Below the pieces are notes generated by a model. It worked only from the letters and a program-made list of their open reading frames with translations. It was not told where the DNA came from and ran no database searches. This document shows, one piece after another, positions 10,780 to 23,330 of a stretch of DNA of 64,000 nt. This DNA is from Procambarus clarkii (taxonomy: Eukaryota > Arthropoda > Malacostraca > Decapoda > Cambaridae). The stretch lies in the NCBI RefSeq assembly GCF_040958095.1, contig NC_091227.1:14630262-14694261 (forward strand). The letters are read 5' to 3'. The position numbers and the translations under genes are program-made. How positions within the stretch are numbered: the first letter of the stretch is position 1; each line of letters opens with the position of its first letter.

Positions 10780-12154
10780 TAGTGACTTCTAGGGGAGCCC
10801 CTAGAGACTTCTTGTGGAACACCTAGAGGCCTCTCGTGGAGCCTTTAGGTTCCAGGAAACCTGGTTGAGAAACAGTGATCTGGTAGATGATTGAGTCGAT
10901 GGGATTGTCATTATGGGGAAAAGTATCATTCTACATCAAAATATAATTTTCATGAGAGTTTTACGGTTAGGAAAAACATGGAATTGGGAGGAAAACAAAC
11001 CAGTGTTTTACGTTGGTTTAACATATTCCATGAATAAAGAAGTTCCAACCCACAAAAATACATAGTAAAAAATCTTAGTTTCTTAATTTTGTGGCAAATC
11101 TACGCACGGGAATTTCAATCTATATGTAAATATGTGTTATGTAGTTTGTCTATCTCTATTAATGCATATACACTGTACATAGAAACCGCTCAGATTATTA
11201 TAGCATTATCATTAAAGCATTCGTAAGATCAGTTTATGAATATTTAAGGAAATAGATCCAAATACTTAACGTTTTGATTTAAATACGCGAAAAACTTTAA
11301 ACTTGTTAATGTAGTTTTTGTTGAAAATAATTTTTGACAGCTCTAAAATTTATTTATATTTTGTCCCATACGCCAAAAAAGTCCAAATTCATACAGGTAT
11401 TATTATTGATTCATTTGACATCATATAGTTTCCAGTTCTCTATATATATGGAAATTCTATTATTCCTTAATTATTGTCTACCCAATTGTTCAGTTGTTAA
11501 AAAGAAAACACTTTTAATATTCATTTAAGTACAAAGTTATCACCGATTAAAATCATTCAACAATTCCATTTGATACTGAGATTTAATCCTAATAGGCCGA
11601 ATGGGTGAGCCGAATAATTTTAATAATTTAAGGCATAATATGAAAAATTGGTGAGGTTTAAGACTGAAGAGACTTTTTTCTAGACTTAAGACTAGAGATG
11701 TCGAAGACTGGAGACTAGCTGACAGCAATGGAGGTTGTTGGAATTGGATCTATTTCCTTAAATAATCATAAACTGATCTTAAGAATGCTTTAAAGATAAT
11801 GCTAATTCTCAAAGATGTGACTGTTAGAATGGTTCTTAACGACATCAGGGAAAAGTTTCGTCGTGTTCTAAGTGTTCTCTTGACCTCTCTGGTGCGTCTA
11901 ACTTGGTATTTCTCCTCCACGACAACTCACCGCGGCCTTTATTCCTCTCTTCCGCTCTCCTCCATTATAAGTTTCCTCGCACATTCTTCTCTTATTGAGA
12001 GGAGGTATTCGTAGGTCTGGTGCTGGGCTCTCCATATCTCTGCACGCGCGTGTGTGGGGGGCCACAATCTATTATAGTTCCCCCCACACGCAATTCCCCC
12101 CAGCCCCCCTCCCCAATCCATTATCCCCGTCAGACTTATTTCAAGGTATTCTGC

Positions 12155-12157
<3 letters not shown>
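10780..12157. other. Intronic AT-rich sequence
   Basis: No exon, SINE head or long repeat seen. Short duplicate phrases such as CCTAGAGACTTC/CCTAGAGGCCTC lie near 10800-10840. Confidence 0.5.

Positions 12158-12203
<46 letters not shown>
12158..12203. repeat. (TA)n microsatellite
   Basis: TA tract bounding the left side of the SINE-B array. Confidence 0.97.
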
Positions 12204-12205
<2 letters not shown>

Positions 12206-12780
12206 CTGAAAACTCACACCCCAGAAGTGACTCGAACCCATACTCCCACAACTGGTATGTACAGGGACGCCTTAATCCGCTTGACCATCACGACCGGACA
12301 TAAGGAAGTGATAGCCGAGGCTATATGAACCACTTCCCCGCCGGCACTCGGATGGTAATCTTGGGCATAGCATTTTATCAAATCACCTCATTCTTTGGGG
12401 CACACGTGAGGAACACAAATGCAAACAAGCCTGAATGGTCCCCAGGACTATATACAACTGAAAACTCACACCCCAGAAGTGACTCGAACCCATACTCCCA
12501 CAACTGGTATGTACAGGGACGCCTTAATCCGCTTGACCATCACGACCGGACATAAGGAAGTGATAGCCGAGGCTATATGAACCACTTCCCCGCCGGCACT
12601 CGGATGGTAATCTTGGGCATAGCATTTTATCAAATCACCTCATTCTTTGGGGCACACGTGAGGAACACAAATGCAAACAAGCCTGAATGGTCCCCAGGAC
12701 TATATACAACTGAAAACTCACACCCCAGAAGTGACTCGAACCCATACTCCCACAACTGGTATGTACAGGGACGCCTTAAT
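12204..12780 (-). repeat. SINE-B tandem array, left arm (2.3 units of 252 bp)
   Basis: Units begin AACTGAAAACTCACACCCCA at 12204, 12456 and 12708 (252-bp spacing). The third is cut at 12780. On the minus strand each holds a tRNA-like box A (GGTCAAGCGGATTAAGG) and box B (GGGTTCGAGTC). The 76-residue open frames in the units are repeats of this non-coding element. Confidence 0.93.
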
Positions 12781-13372
12781 CATACCAGTTGTGGGAGTAT
12801 GGGTTCGAGTCACTTCTGGGGTGTGAGTTTTCAGTTGTATATAGTCCTGGGGACCATTCAGGCTTGTTTGCATTTGTGTTCCTCACGTGTGCCCCAAAGA
12901 ATGAGGTGATTTGATAAAATGCTATGCCCAAGATTACCATCCGAGTGCCGGCGGGGAAGTGGTTCATATAGCCTCGGCTATCACTTCCTTATGTCCGGTC
13001 GTGATGGTCAAGCGGATTAAGGCGTCCCTGTACATACCAGTTGTGGGAGTATGGGTTCGAGTCACTTCTGGGGTGTGAGTTTTCAGTTGTATATAGTCCT
13101 GGGGACCATTCAGGCTTGTTTGCATTTGTGTTCCTCACGTGTGCCCCAAAGAATGAGGTGATTTGATAAAATGCTATGCCCAAGATTACCATCCGAGTGC
13201 CGGCGGGGAAGTGGTTCATATAGCCTCGGCTATCACTTCCTTATGTCCGGTCGTGATGGTCAAGCGGATTAAGGCGTCCCTGTACATATCAGTTGTGGGA
13301 GTATGGGTTCGAGTCACTTCTGGGGTGTGAGTTTTCAGTTGTATATAGTCCTGGGGACCATTCAGGCTTGTT

Positions 13373-13374
<2 letters not shown>
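12781..13374 (+). repeat. SINE-B tandem array, right arm (inverted, ~2.4 units)
   Basis: From 12781 the same unit runs in the opposite orientation, with unit ends at 12836, 13088 and 13340 (again 252 bp). Together with the left arm it forms a palindrome of almost 1.2 kb centred on 12780/12781. Confidence 0.93.

Positions 13375-13405
<31 letters not shown>
13375..13405. repeat. (TA)n microsatellite
   Basis: TA tract bounding the right side of the SINE-B array. Confidence 0.95.
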
Positions 13406-13407
<2 letters not shown>

Positions 13408-14360
13408 CACAGGAACGTTTAGACCTAGGACAGTTTAGGATTGGTTTATGATTAGTTCGTGTTTCTGTTCTATAATTCCAAAAAAATACAAAACAGCTTT
13501 TTCTTATAATAAGTACAACAGCTCATATTTCGAACATTACATTCATGCTATCTGTTTTATTTGGAGAATCTTATATATTACCATTTTTTTTGTATGTTTA
13601 AATATTTTTTTATATATTATTAAATAGGGCACTTCAGCAGTGTTGAAGCAAGTGGCTTGTTATAATTTAAATATGGCTTTTGTATAAAATGTCAATTTAA
13701 ATGTAAATTTTTTTAGGAGCACATTTATGCCTGTTTCTGTTTAGATACTTTTAAGAGTATTTTTAATACATTTTAGTATTTTTATTTTTTTAATTTTAAG
13801 TATTTTTAATTTTTTAATTTTAAGTATTTTTAATTTATACTGATTTTTGAGTTAACTGATGTTGTTCTCACAGTCCTTTTCTCACCATCGTGTTCTTCCC
13901 AATTTTCAATAAGAGATATCTATTTATTCCTGAAATATATATCATAAATGCAAAATATATGGCATGTCTTGTATGTTCTTCCTTAATATGTAGCATTATA
14001 TTCGTAAAATTTGTAATGTAAAGCATTATGTATGTGTAATATGATGTATTATGTATGAGTAATATGTAGCGTTTTCATATATCTAGTGTCCGGATGATTT
14101 GTGTGCATATGTGATTTTTCTAAAAATACTTAATTGCAACTTTTATTAAATCTGGAAAGTGCCCTTAGGTAAATGAACATATTGTAAATATTGGAAATAT
14201 GTATGTAAAAGGTTTAATGAGATAATGAAAACATTTGGATGAGCTCATTCAGTAAAATTACATTGTGAATTTTGATGGTTTACTACTACAATAAAAATTC
14301 CGTCCGGAAATATAATATAATCAAGCTTTCCAACTCTTGATTCTGTATTTATCACAAGGT
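13406..14360. other. Intronic AT-rich sequence
   Basis: T-rich sequence with no exon recognised. A direct 10-bp duplication ATCACAAGGT occurs twice at 14351-14370, just before the SINE-A copy. Confidence 0.5.
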
Positions 14361-14370
14361 ATCACAAGGT

Positions 14371-14625
14371 AGGGGCCTCGTAGCCTGATGGATAGCGCGC
14401 AGGACTCGTAATTCTGTGGCGCGGGTTCGATTCCCGCACGAGGCAGAAACAAATGGGCAAAGTTTCTTTCACCCTGAATGCCCCTGTTACCTAGCAGTAA
14501 ATAGGTACCTGGGTGTTAGTTAGCTGTCACGGGCTGCTTCCTGGGGGTGGAGGCCTGGTCGAGGACCGGGCCGCGGGGACACTAAAGCCCCGAAATCATC
14601 TCAAGATAACCTCAAGATAAGATGT
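14371..14625 (+). mobile_element. SINE-A, full-length copy with intact tRNA-Thr-like head
   Basis: The head at 14375-14444 folds as a tRNA: acceptor GCCTCGT pairs with ACGAGGC, the anticodon stem CAGGA/TTCTG closes loop CTCGTAA (anticodon CGT, a Thr type), and the T arm is GCGGGTTCGATTCCCGC. The body continues with AAATAGGTACCTGGG, GGGCTGCTTCCTGG and CCGGGCCGCGGGGACACTAA, and ends in AAGATAACCTCAAGATAA. A tRNA gene is the alternative reading, but the shared 3' body in many copies shows a SINE. Confidence 0.93.
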
Positions 14626-14759
14626 ATACATAATAAAAAAAATTATCGAGTTTCAGGTTCATATCATTAAGAGAGATTGATATTTAATTTCTCGTGTAAA
14701 TTAATGTGTAAATACGAAGGTTAATTTACATTTATTTATTGAGTAGAATTTATTAATTT

Positions 14760-15110
14760 ATTTGGTTGAGTAGTAGTATATTATGGTGAGGGAGGGGGGG
14801 TAGTTGTATGGTTGGTGGGTATTTAATGAGTAGTTGAATAGTGAGATGGTGGTTGGTGTGAGTGAATGGCGTCAGTGTTGATGCTCTCATGGTTGTTGAT
14901 GCTGGTGTGGTTGATGGTGTTATGGTTAATGTGGTTCTTGATTGTTGTCTGGTAGTTGCGATGCGCTTGTTGATGATGCTGGTGTAATTGTTGTTGTGGT
15001 TGCTAATGTCGGTGATATTGTTAATATGTGTTGGTTGTGATTGTAGTTGATGGTATGTTTGTGTGGTTGATGAAGTTGATGGTGTGTGGTGGCTTGATCA
15101 TTTGTATTTT
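14760..15110. other. GT/TG-rich degenerate repeat region (intronic)
   Basis: Degenerate repeats of TGGTTGATGGTGTT/GTTGATGCT type. No coding signal. Confidence 0.6.
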
Positions 15111-16430
15111 GTATTCCTGTTGTTGTTTTATCAGAGTCTAGTTTAATTCGTCTGTTAAAACTTTACTGCTCCAAACTGGCATTTTGCTGAGGCCGGGATT
15201 GTTAACAAAACATTTGATCATCATTAATTATGACGCTCAAATTGCACACATATATGAAAGGCAACTCTGGTTAAACATTACCGTGGCCTAACTACACCAA
15301 ATTATCAACGAATTTGTTCCCAAACATATCACTCATTTAAATTACAAAAAAATAGATTGGTTAATAATTTTTTTTACTTTTCAATTTTACCACAAAAAAC
15401 GTTGAATTCCTCTTGATTGTAAAAGTATCAAAAATGGTAGTTTTACTAATTTGCTTCCGTGAAGGTTATGGTATATTGTTTTTTCATTTTGAAATCTTGG
15501 TGTACAACTAACGTGAATTTCTGCTTAAAATTTAAAGCCAGGTTTTGAAGGTGTTAGATTCATACTTTGAATATTTTAAATCCATACTTTGAATATTTTA
15601 GATCCATACTTTGAATGTCTTATGTCAGTGGTTTCCAAACCAATTTACGCAGCTAACGACCCAATCAACTAACTTTTCAATCCCATCAACTAACTATTCC
15701 GTCAGCCAATTAACTGACAATTCAGTCAACCAAAGTCTGTAAATAGCCCAACCATCCAGACAGTCAGCCAGCTAATTAGGCTATCTCGAGACAGCCCAGC
15801 GTATTCTCCTAAGGCTTCTCAACGTCAAGAAAACAGCCCAATATAAAGTGTCATCAACTAACCTACCAGAGGACCCAAAACAAAAAACGGGACAGTTCGT
15901 CACTTTCGCCAGCCGCTTCCATTTTCTAGTACAGCAATTTTTAGCCTTATGTAACGCATACGATCGAAATGCTACGTTCTTTGTAGGAGGACAGGTTGGA
16001 CAGCCAGCCAACTAGCCCGGCTCCCCCCCCCCCCTAGACAGCCAGCCAGCCAACTAGCCTGGCTACCCCCAGACAGCCAGCCATGTCGCCCAGGTAACCA
16101 GCCATACAACCTACCAGTCACTGAGCCAGTTAGTCCACCGAGAAAGCCAGCAAATCACACTTGGGCAGCTCTTCAAGCTCCCCCTGTCTCATTCCTCTTT
16201 GAGGTGCTGCAAAGCACGAATAGTCAATTTACGTTTGACAATGCATGACTTGACCGTAGCGTTCTGGCGTGTTATTTGCCCCAAGTTCCGCCAACATTTG
16301 CTGCCAAACGGGGTCAATCGTGGGGTTCTATTGTGTGGAACTGCTGCTGCTTCACAATCTCTCTCTACAATCCGTTTAAAGGATAATAGGTTATTACACA
16401 CAGAAATCACAATTGCGTGATGCATCAAAT
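15111..16430. other. Intronic sequence, no exon supported
   Basis: A duplicated phrase CATACTTTGAATATTTTA(A/G)ATC occurs three times at 15567-15625. AGCCAGCCAACTAGCC repeats occur at 16005-16090. A minus-strand open frame at 16011-15781 has Cys residues but no recognised domain or splice support. Confidence 0.5.
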
Positions 16431-16434
16431 GAAC

Positions 16435-16645
16435 AAATCCACGAGGGCCGTGACTAGGTTTCGAACCTGCGTCCGAGAGCATCCCAGACGCTGCCTTAAT
16501 CGACTGAGCTACGACATGGTCAAAAGGAGTTGAAACCGAATTTCTACTGAACTTACTGGATCCTGCAGTCTCTCCGAGGCACAATCCAGGGTTTTACACA
16601 TCTCCCCCTTCAAAACAAGGTTCGAATCCTCGTCACGGCCCTTGC
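16435..16645 (-). mobile_element. SINE-C, tRNA-like head
   Basis: The minus strand reads CATGTCGTAGCTCAGTCGAT (box A-like), TTAAGGCAGCGTCTGGGATG, then GCAGGTTCGAAACC (box B). A close relative is at 34363-34460 with the same flank AATGAACAAATCCACNAGGG. Confidence 0.8.
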
Positions 16646-16858
16646 GGATTTGTTCATAATAGGTTATTGTGTAGTGTTTATTGTTCGTGTAAAAAATTTT
16701 ACACGTGTAAAAAGTTTTTACAAGTGTAAAAAGTTTTTTTTTTTAATCTTATTCATCGTTTCTGGCCTTTTTATGCTTTTATGTTTTTGTATCTGTTTTT
16801 ATCTTATTCGTTTTGGTCTCTTTTTTTTCGTGTCTTCTGCCTGTATTTCCTGAGGCAG

Positions 16859-17056
16859 CCCGCCAAACACACACCGAAACTACAACGTTGGCACAACGTT
16901 CGAACAAGTTTTAACACCTCCTAACCAGTTATAACAACCAATATAGCAAGTTGTAACAACGTTCTAATACGTCATAAACACGTTAAGCCAAGATGTAACA
17001 ACTTTATTACAAGTTGTAACAAGCGGAAAATAGAGACAGTTTCGGTTTGTGTTTCC
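16859..17056 (+). mobile_element. MITE-1, copy 2, with candidate 8-bp target duplication
   Basis: Same terminal inverted repeats and interior as copy 1. TGAGGCAG lies immediately before the left end (16851-16858) and immediately after the right end (17057-17064), a perfect 8-bp direct repeat. An 8-bp duplication is typical of hAT-superfamily insertion (family knowledge). Confidence 0.88.
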
Positions 17057-17317
17057 TGAGGCAGGTCTTTCGTGTTGCAGATCGCCATCTGCAACACGCA
17101 TAATAGGCAGGTCCTCGATCGTCTCTATCGCTTCGACGGCGTCGAACTTAACTTGTGATTGGTTAACACAAACACAGCCAGAAAAAGCGTTTGATATGAA
17201 AAATTAATGTCATTATAAACAGGTATGAATCTTATCACTATCATTCCGTACTCTAATTAGTACAACTCATTGGTGTATTTGCTGATATTGTCTTATGACA
17301 AATGCAGATTGTGCATG

Positions 17318-17562
17318 TCATGGGATGGTTATGTAGCCCCCATGGGATGGTTATGTAGCCCCCATGGGATGGTTATGTAGCCCCCATGGGATGGTTATGT
17401 AGCCCCATGGGATGGTTATGTAGCCCCCATGGGATGGTTATGTAGCCCCCATGGGATGGTTATGTAGCCCCCATGGGATGGTTATGTAGCCCCCATGGGA
17501 TGGTTATGTAGCACCATGGGATGGTTATGTAGCCCCCATGGGATGGTTATGTAGCCCCATGT
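17318..17562. repeat. 23-bp minisatellite, ~10 copies
   Basis: Unit CATGGGATGGTTATGTAGCC with a run of 2-3 further C. Length varies by the C run (21-23 bp). Confidence 0.96.
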
Positions 17563-18350
17563 TAATAGGATTCAATTCCGGGGTCACTATTTCCATCATA
17601 GTCACTACTATCTTTCTCATCGTGTATAGTAATCTCGGGAACACGTTGAGCATCTTACCTGCGCCAGGCCATTAGCGATGAAGTTCTTCTGTTCGCCAGG
17701 CATCGCCAGCACAAGCGATAATTCGCCAGACGTTGAGTACAGAGGTATCTGAAGTGAGAATATAACGGTGAGTGAGGCGGCAGTAGGAAGGGGGCATTCG
17801 ATATGAGGTGAGGAGGAAAGAGTGTGCGTGTGTGAGAGAGGAGAAAGTATGAGGGAGGAAGAATGAGGCTTGGAATAGAGTGAGGAAAGGTATGTGAAGG
17901 TGTCGAGGTTGATAAGTTAAAGAAGATGGGAAATGAGGAGATGAGAGAAGAAGAGATTGGAGGTATCTAGGTAGGATATGAGAGAAGGAGAGATTGGAGG
18001 TACCTAGGTAGAATATGAGAGAGGAGAGAAGGTAGGGAGTGGGGCGAGGGGTATTAAAGCAGATACAACTGCGGAGACAAGTAAAATAAATTTCAGAGCC
18101 ATACAAAATATACATAATAATAAAACATAGTTCCGACTCTTGAAATAAATTAAGTCAAAGCTCTAGAGTATTGTTAGATCTCTTTCACACAGTAGAGAAA
18201 TATTTAAATTGAAATTCAAAAACATTATTCATAAATTGTTGTACATTTTGCGCCGTAATATGAATGCAAATGCAAATTCCTAATGTTAATACACACGATA
18301 TATATATATTTAAAATGCGAGATATATTCTCAGAGAAGCTGATTTAATAA
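17563..18350. other. Intronic sequence, GA-rich in part
   Basis: At 17800-18060 the plus strand is purine-rich, with a duplicated phrase (GAGAGAAG.AGAGATTGGAGG at 17943-18000). No exon recognised. Confidence 0.5.
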
Positions 18351-18363
18351 TATATATATATAT

Positions 18364-18748
18364 GTCGTACCTAGTAGCCAGAACTCACTTTTCGGCCTAC
18401 TATTCAAGGCCCGATTTGCCTAATAAGCCAAGTTTTCCTGAATTAATATATTTTTTCTAATTTTTTTCTGATGAAATGATAAAGCTACCCATTTCATTAT
18501 GTATGAGGTCATTTTTTTTTATTGGAGTTAAAATTAACGTAGATATATGACCGAACCTAACCAACCCTACCTAACCTAACCTAACCTATCTTTATAGGTT
18601 AGGTTTGGTTAGGTAGCCGAAAAAGTTAGGTTAGGTTAGGTTAGGTAGGTTAGGTAGTCGAAAAACAATTAATTCATGAAAACTTGGCTTATTAGGCAAA
18701 TCGGGCCTTGCATAGTAGGCTGACAAGTGCGTTCTGGCTACTAGGTAC

Positions 18749-18751
<3 letters not shown>
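18364..18751 (-). mobile_element. PAL-TA element, copy 2
   Basis: 388-bp palindromic element, GTCGTACCTAGTAGCCAGAA to its complement, with CCTAACCTAACCTAACC and TTAGGTTAGGTTAGG inside. Orientation opposite to copies 1 and 4. (TA)n on both sides. Confidence 0.87.

Positions 18752-18839
<88 letters not shown>
18752..18839. repeat. (TA)n microsatellite between two PAL-TA copies
   Basis: 88 bases of TA joining PAL-TA copies 2 and 3 head to tail. Confidence 0.98.
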
Positions 18840-19445
<606 letters not shown>

Positions 19446-19766
19446 ATTATGCATTATGAGTTGCATTTTCAGTTGCATATTGTCCTGGGGACCATTCAGG
19501 CTTGTTCGCATTTGTGTTCCTCACGTGTGCCCCAAAGAATGAGGTGATTTGGTAAAATGCTATGCCCAAGATTACTATCCGAGTGCCGGCGGTGGGGTGG
19601 TTCAAATAGCCTCGGCTATCACCTCATTATGTCCGGTCGTGATGGTCAAGTGGATTAAGGCGTCTTGTACATACCAGTTGCGTGGCTCCTGGGAGTATGG
19701 GTTCGAGTCACTTCTGGGGTGTGAGTTTTCAGTTGCATATTGTCCTGGGGACCATTCAGGCTTGTT

Positions 19767-19769
<3 letters not shown>
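19446..19769 (+). mobile_element. SINE-B, inverted full copy
   Basis: The same element in inverted orientation, ending GGCTTGTTCGCA at a (TA)n tract (19770-19802). Forms an inverted pair with 19330-19445. Confidence 0.87.

Positions 19770-19802
<33 letters not shown>
19770..19802. repeat. (TA)n microsatellite
   Basis: Short TA tract bounding the SINE-B pair. Confidence 0.95.
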
Positions 19803-19806
<4 letters not shown>

Positions 19807-20295
19807 GCTTATGTGTTGTGGCGGTGGAATATAAGCGAAATACACGAGATGGAAGTCTTCCATTTCCAACACCTCCACACAGCCATACGGAAGATCGTGG
19901 TAACATGGAATATAGTTTAAGTGGAGCACCTAAATTCCCTTTCCCCACTCTCACTTTTACAGTCTCTTGAACCACTGAGTGCTTATCCCTGGTAGGAGGT
20001 TTATGATGGTGCATTCTGCTTTTTGGGAATAAAGAAGTGGCAGCGTATTCCCTTGCATTAAAGTGTCACTTTTGTAGCACACCGCCACTAGACTCTCTCT
20101 TTTTAACCTCCAGAGATTGTTTAGGAGGGCGTCTAAAGGCCTGCCTCATGTTTTGTTCAGGTTTAAAATGGACATTTTACAACTTCCTGGTCGTTTACTA
20201 CTTCATGTTCCTGGAGATAACCAAAATGTTTTGACTAGTAAGCATATTCCGCTGATTTTATATTGTTAACATGTGCCTCTGGTGATATGCCTTCA

Positions 20296-20830
20296 GTGAC
20301 AGTGGAGTGACACACATGCCTCCAGTGACACTGAAGTGACACATATGCCTCCAGTGACACTGAAGTGACACACATGCCTCCAGTGACACTGAAGTGACAC
20401 ATATGCCTCCAGTGACACTGAAGTGACACACATGCCTCCAGTGACACTGAAGTGACACATATGCCTCCAGTGACACTGAAGTGACACATATGCCTCCAGT
20501 GACACTGAAGTGACACACATGCCTCCAGTGACACTGAAGTGACACATATTCCTCCAGTGACACTGAAGTGACACACATGCCTCCAGTGACACTGAAGTGA
20601 CACACATGCCTCCAGTGACACTGAAGTGACACACATGCCTCCAGTGACACTGAAGTGACACACATGCCTCCAGTGACACTGAAGTGACACACATGCCTCC
20701 AGTGACACTGAAGTGACACACATGCCTCCAGTAACACTGAAGTGACACATATGCCTCCAGTGACACTGGCGTGACACACATGCCTCCAGTGACACTGGCG
20801 TGACACACATGCCTCCAGTGACACACACAC
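20296..20830. repeat. 29-bp minisatellite, ~18 copies
   Basis: Unit CCAGTGACACTGAAGTGACA plus CACATGCCT. Because 29 is not a multiple of three, all three minus frames stay open with rotated versions of the same peptide. That, and the absence of splice sites, marks these open frames as artefacts. Confidence 0.97.
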
Positions 20831-21369
20831 ACAGGCGGAGGACCAGACCAGACCTCCAGGACACACGACCCTAACTACCAAACTACGCGTGAATAATATA
20901 CAGCATAAACTGTCCAAACGATGCCAGTCTGCCAGAAAAAGTTAACGGTAAAACTCTAATGTTTCAGTTAAACGTGCAAAATTTATATTTATAATTTTGA
21001 TAGCGAACAAACGAAAACATTTGGAAAAGTTTGAGGATTGACAATGGTAGGTTAGTGTTATTAAGGTAATAATATCCATGTATATGGATATATGTATACA
21101 TAGAAAGGTAGACCCCGATTCTCGGTATACATACAGTGAGAGTTAATCCTGGACTAAAGTATACTAGATGGTTGGCCAGGAAGCAGCTAACTTACTGGCC
21201 AACTTTTTGATAGACCTGAAGTCCAACACCAAATGAGTTTATTTTGAATATTAAGCAGAATGTACTAATTCTTAGCTAATCTTCTGTTGTGCTTTGTGTA
21301 TTCGTTCCTTTTTTGATTACATTGTGATTTACTTCTGTTCAGGTTATATTCCAAGCTCTAAAAATGATT

Positions 21370-21490
21370 CGCAGTTCGTTACACTCGAAACAATATTCGA
21401 CTTTTGCTATGCTCGAAACATTATTCGGCTTTTGTTATGCTCGAAACAATATTCGACTTTTACTATGCTGCAAACATTATTCGGGTTATG
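21370..21490. repeat. 33-bp degenerate tandem repeat, ~4 copies
   Basis: CTCGAAACAATATTCGACTT followed by TTGCTATG, repeated about four times with substitutions. Confidence 0.8.
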
Positions 21491-21654
21491 CTGTTTATGC
21501 AGTTTAATTAATCATGCATGTTTAATTAAACACTTACCAAATTTCAGCCCGTCCTCATCAACAAAGTCCAAGTCCAAATGTTTATTCCATAAAACCGCTA
21601 CCCTCCCCTCTTCCCATGTCTGTGAATGAAAACACTTTAAGCAATGCGATTCTA

Positions 21655-21985
21655 ACGCGTCCTCGATTCGAGTCCATTCCATCCAGCGGTCGACCCCACA
21701 GACACATTCATAATTTTTAACATGCTGTTCATTCAAAACGGGAATTTTCTCAAACATAAACTAATATTATAATATATTAATAGTCGCCAATTAGGTCTGT
21801 TGGCGATTATATAAATAATCGCCAACAGAACCTAACCACCTAACCTAATCTAGCTTACGCCTAAATATGCACAAGATGCTAATGAATAATAACATTAATT
21901 TATATATGAGAACATTCATCTTGTGAATAAACAGCATGTTAAAATTGGTGACTGCATCTTCGGGGTCGGCCGCAGAATGGAATGA
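21655..21985. mobile_element. Foldback element with imperfect ~150-bp arms
   Basis: The left part CCATTCCATCCAGCGGTCGA, CATGCTGTTCATTCA and GGCGATTAT reappear inverted at right (ATAATCGCC, GAATAAACAGCATG, TCGGCCGCAGAATGGAATG). A related, longer foldback lies at 31130-31945. The right arm contains CCTAACCACCTAACC. The left arm overlaps a Cys-containing minus-strand open frame that I do not consider coding. Confidence 0.78.
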
Positions 21986-22695
21986 ACATAGCCTGAGGAT
22001 GGGTCAGAATTCACTCCCTCAGCAAGACAATTTTTCCTATTTACAAAAAAAAAAAATGTATTCGTATTTTCTGGTAATAAAGACATGTATTTCCTTGAAC
22101 ATTTGGACTGGGAACTCTGACTTTTATCAAATGCAGAAAGCTGATTTTCTGGGAGAAAATTTTTTTATTTATGTGTGTGTGTTATGTATACGCGGTGCAT
22201 AACGATACGCTATGAGGACCTTTGACAAACCACCGGCTTCCTGTCACCGTGGAGGCCACCACAGAAAGTAGCCTTTAAGTAATTCATAGATAAAGTGAAA
22301 AAAAAATAATAATGCCAGTCTACGCTCCAAGTTCCACAGATACAGAAAACGGCTGCGGTGTTCATTACACGAGATAGTGAAATATAGCGTCGTTTTTTTT
22401 CCTAGGGCAACTTCGCTGAAGATTAGAAACCTAATTGGGCAGTTTGGGGGCAATGTGGAGCAGTGGAGTACACGTATAAGAGCAATTGATCACCACTGCA
22501 ACGAGAGGCTGCACCGGACTAGGGGCATTTAGAGTCGTATAATTGGGTTCAGATTGCTGCTTCTTCATCTGAATTTTCTGTAATTTTTTCTTTTATCAAA
22601 ATTTGTGCGTGTGGACGCCCATCCGCGAAGCGGAATAAGTACATATTTCTTACTCAAATTTTAATTATGTTTAACTCGAAGTGGTGATTGCGTGA
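21986..22695. other. Intronic sequence, no exon supported
   Basis: Inside serpin intron 8. Contains poly(A) runs and no recognised repeat head or exon. Confidence 0.5.
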
Positions 22696-22962
22696 TATCT
22701 TCTTGCGTTATCTTGTGATGATTTCGGGGCTTATCGTCCCCACGGCCCCGGTCCTCGACCAGGCCTCCTTTTTGTTAATCATCCCCAGGAAACAGCCCGT
22801 AGCAGCTTTCTAATTCCCAGGTACCTAGTTACTGCTAAGTGAACAGATGCATCAGGATGAAAGAAACTCTGCCCAATTGTTTCAGCCTCCACCGGAGATC
22901 GAACCCGGAATCTTAGGACTACGAATTCCGAGCGCTGTCTACTCAGCTATCAGGCCCCTTCT
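22696..22962 (-). mobile_element. SINE-A copy
   Basis: Minus orientation: tRNA-like head near 22962-22890, box B GGTTCGATCTCCGG, body CAGGTACCTAGTTACTGCTA on the plus strand, 3' end GATGATTTCGGGGCTTATCG. The head is of the CTGAGTAGACAGCGCTCGG subtype. Confidence 0.85.
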
Positions 22963-23079
22963 AAGGTTACAGTCTGAAATTACGTGAAATGTTTACATGA
23001 AAAACAAAATTTATTTATGTAACTTAATTCATAAACATGAGAGGGGAAAGGAAATGTTTCGGATGTTTTTCTCGCTTTC

Positions 23080-23267
23080 TTTCTTTCTTTCATTTTCTTT
23101 CACCTCATTTCTTTTACTCTCAAGCTTTTACATTGCCGTGTAATTTCTATGACTCTTTTCTATTTCGTTCTATCCCTTCATTTTTGTTATCTTTTATTTC
23201 TATTTCACTGTATTGGTTTTTTTATTTTGGTTAATTTGTTTTATTATCTACTACTATCTACTTATCG

Positions 23268-23320
<53 letters not shown>

Positions 23321-23330
23321 TCCCCTCCCT
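23080..23330. repeat. Pyrimidine-rich region with (CT)n
   Basis: T/C-rich, with a perfect (CT)n tract at about 23272-23316. Confidence 0.9.

Noticed and set aside
12325..13219. Repeated 76-residue open frame starting MNHFPAGTRMVILGIAFYQI
   Set aside because: It occurs in every unit of the SINE-B array in both orientations. The unit has tRNA-like promoter boxes, and the frame is an accident of the repeat.
14375..14445. Functional tRNA-Thr gene
   Set aside because: The tRNA-like part is followed by the SINE-A body present in many copies, so it is a SINE head.
15781..16011. Cys-containing minus-strand open frame as a small gene
   Set aside because: No start context, splice sites or recognised domain; probably repeat-derived intron sequence.
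20235..20917. Three long overlapping minus-strand open frames rich in Cys, His and Trp
   Set aside because: They are rotated translations of a 29-bp tandem repeat; no splice or start context, and all frames are equally open.
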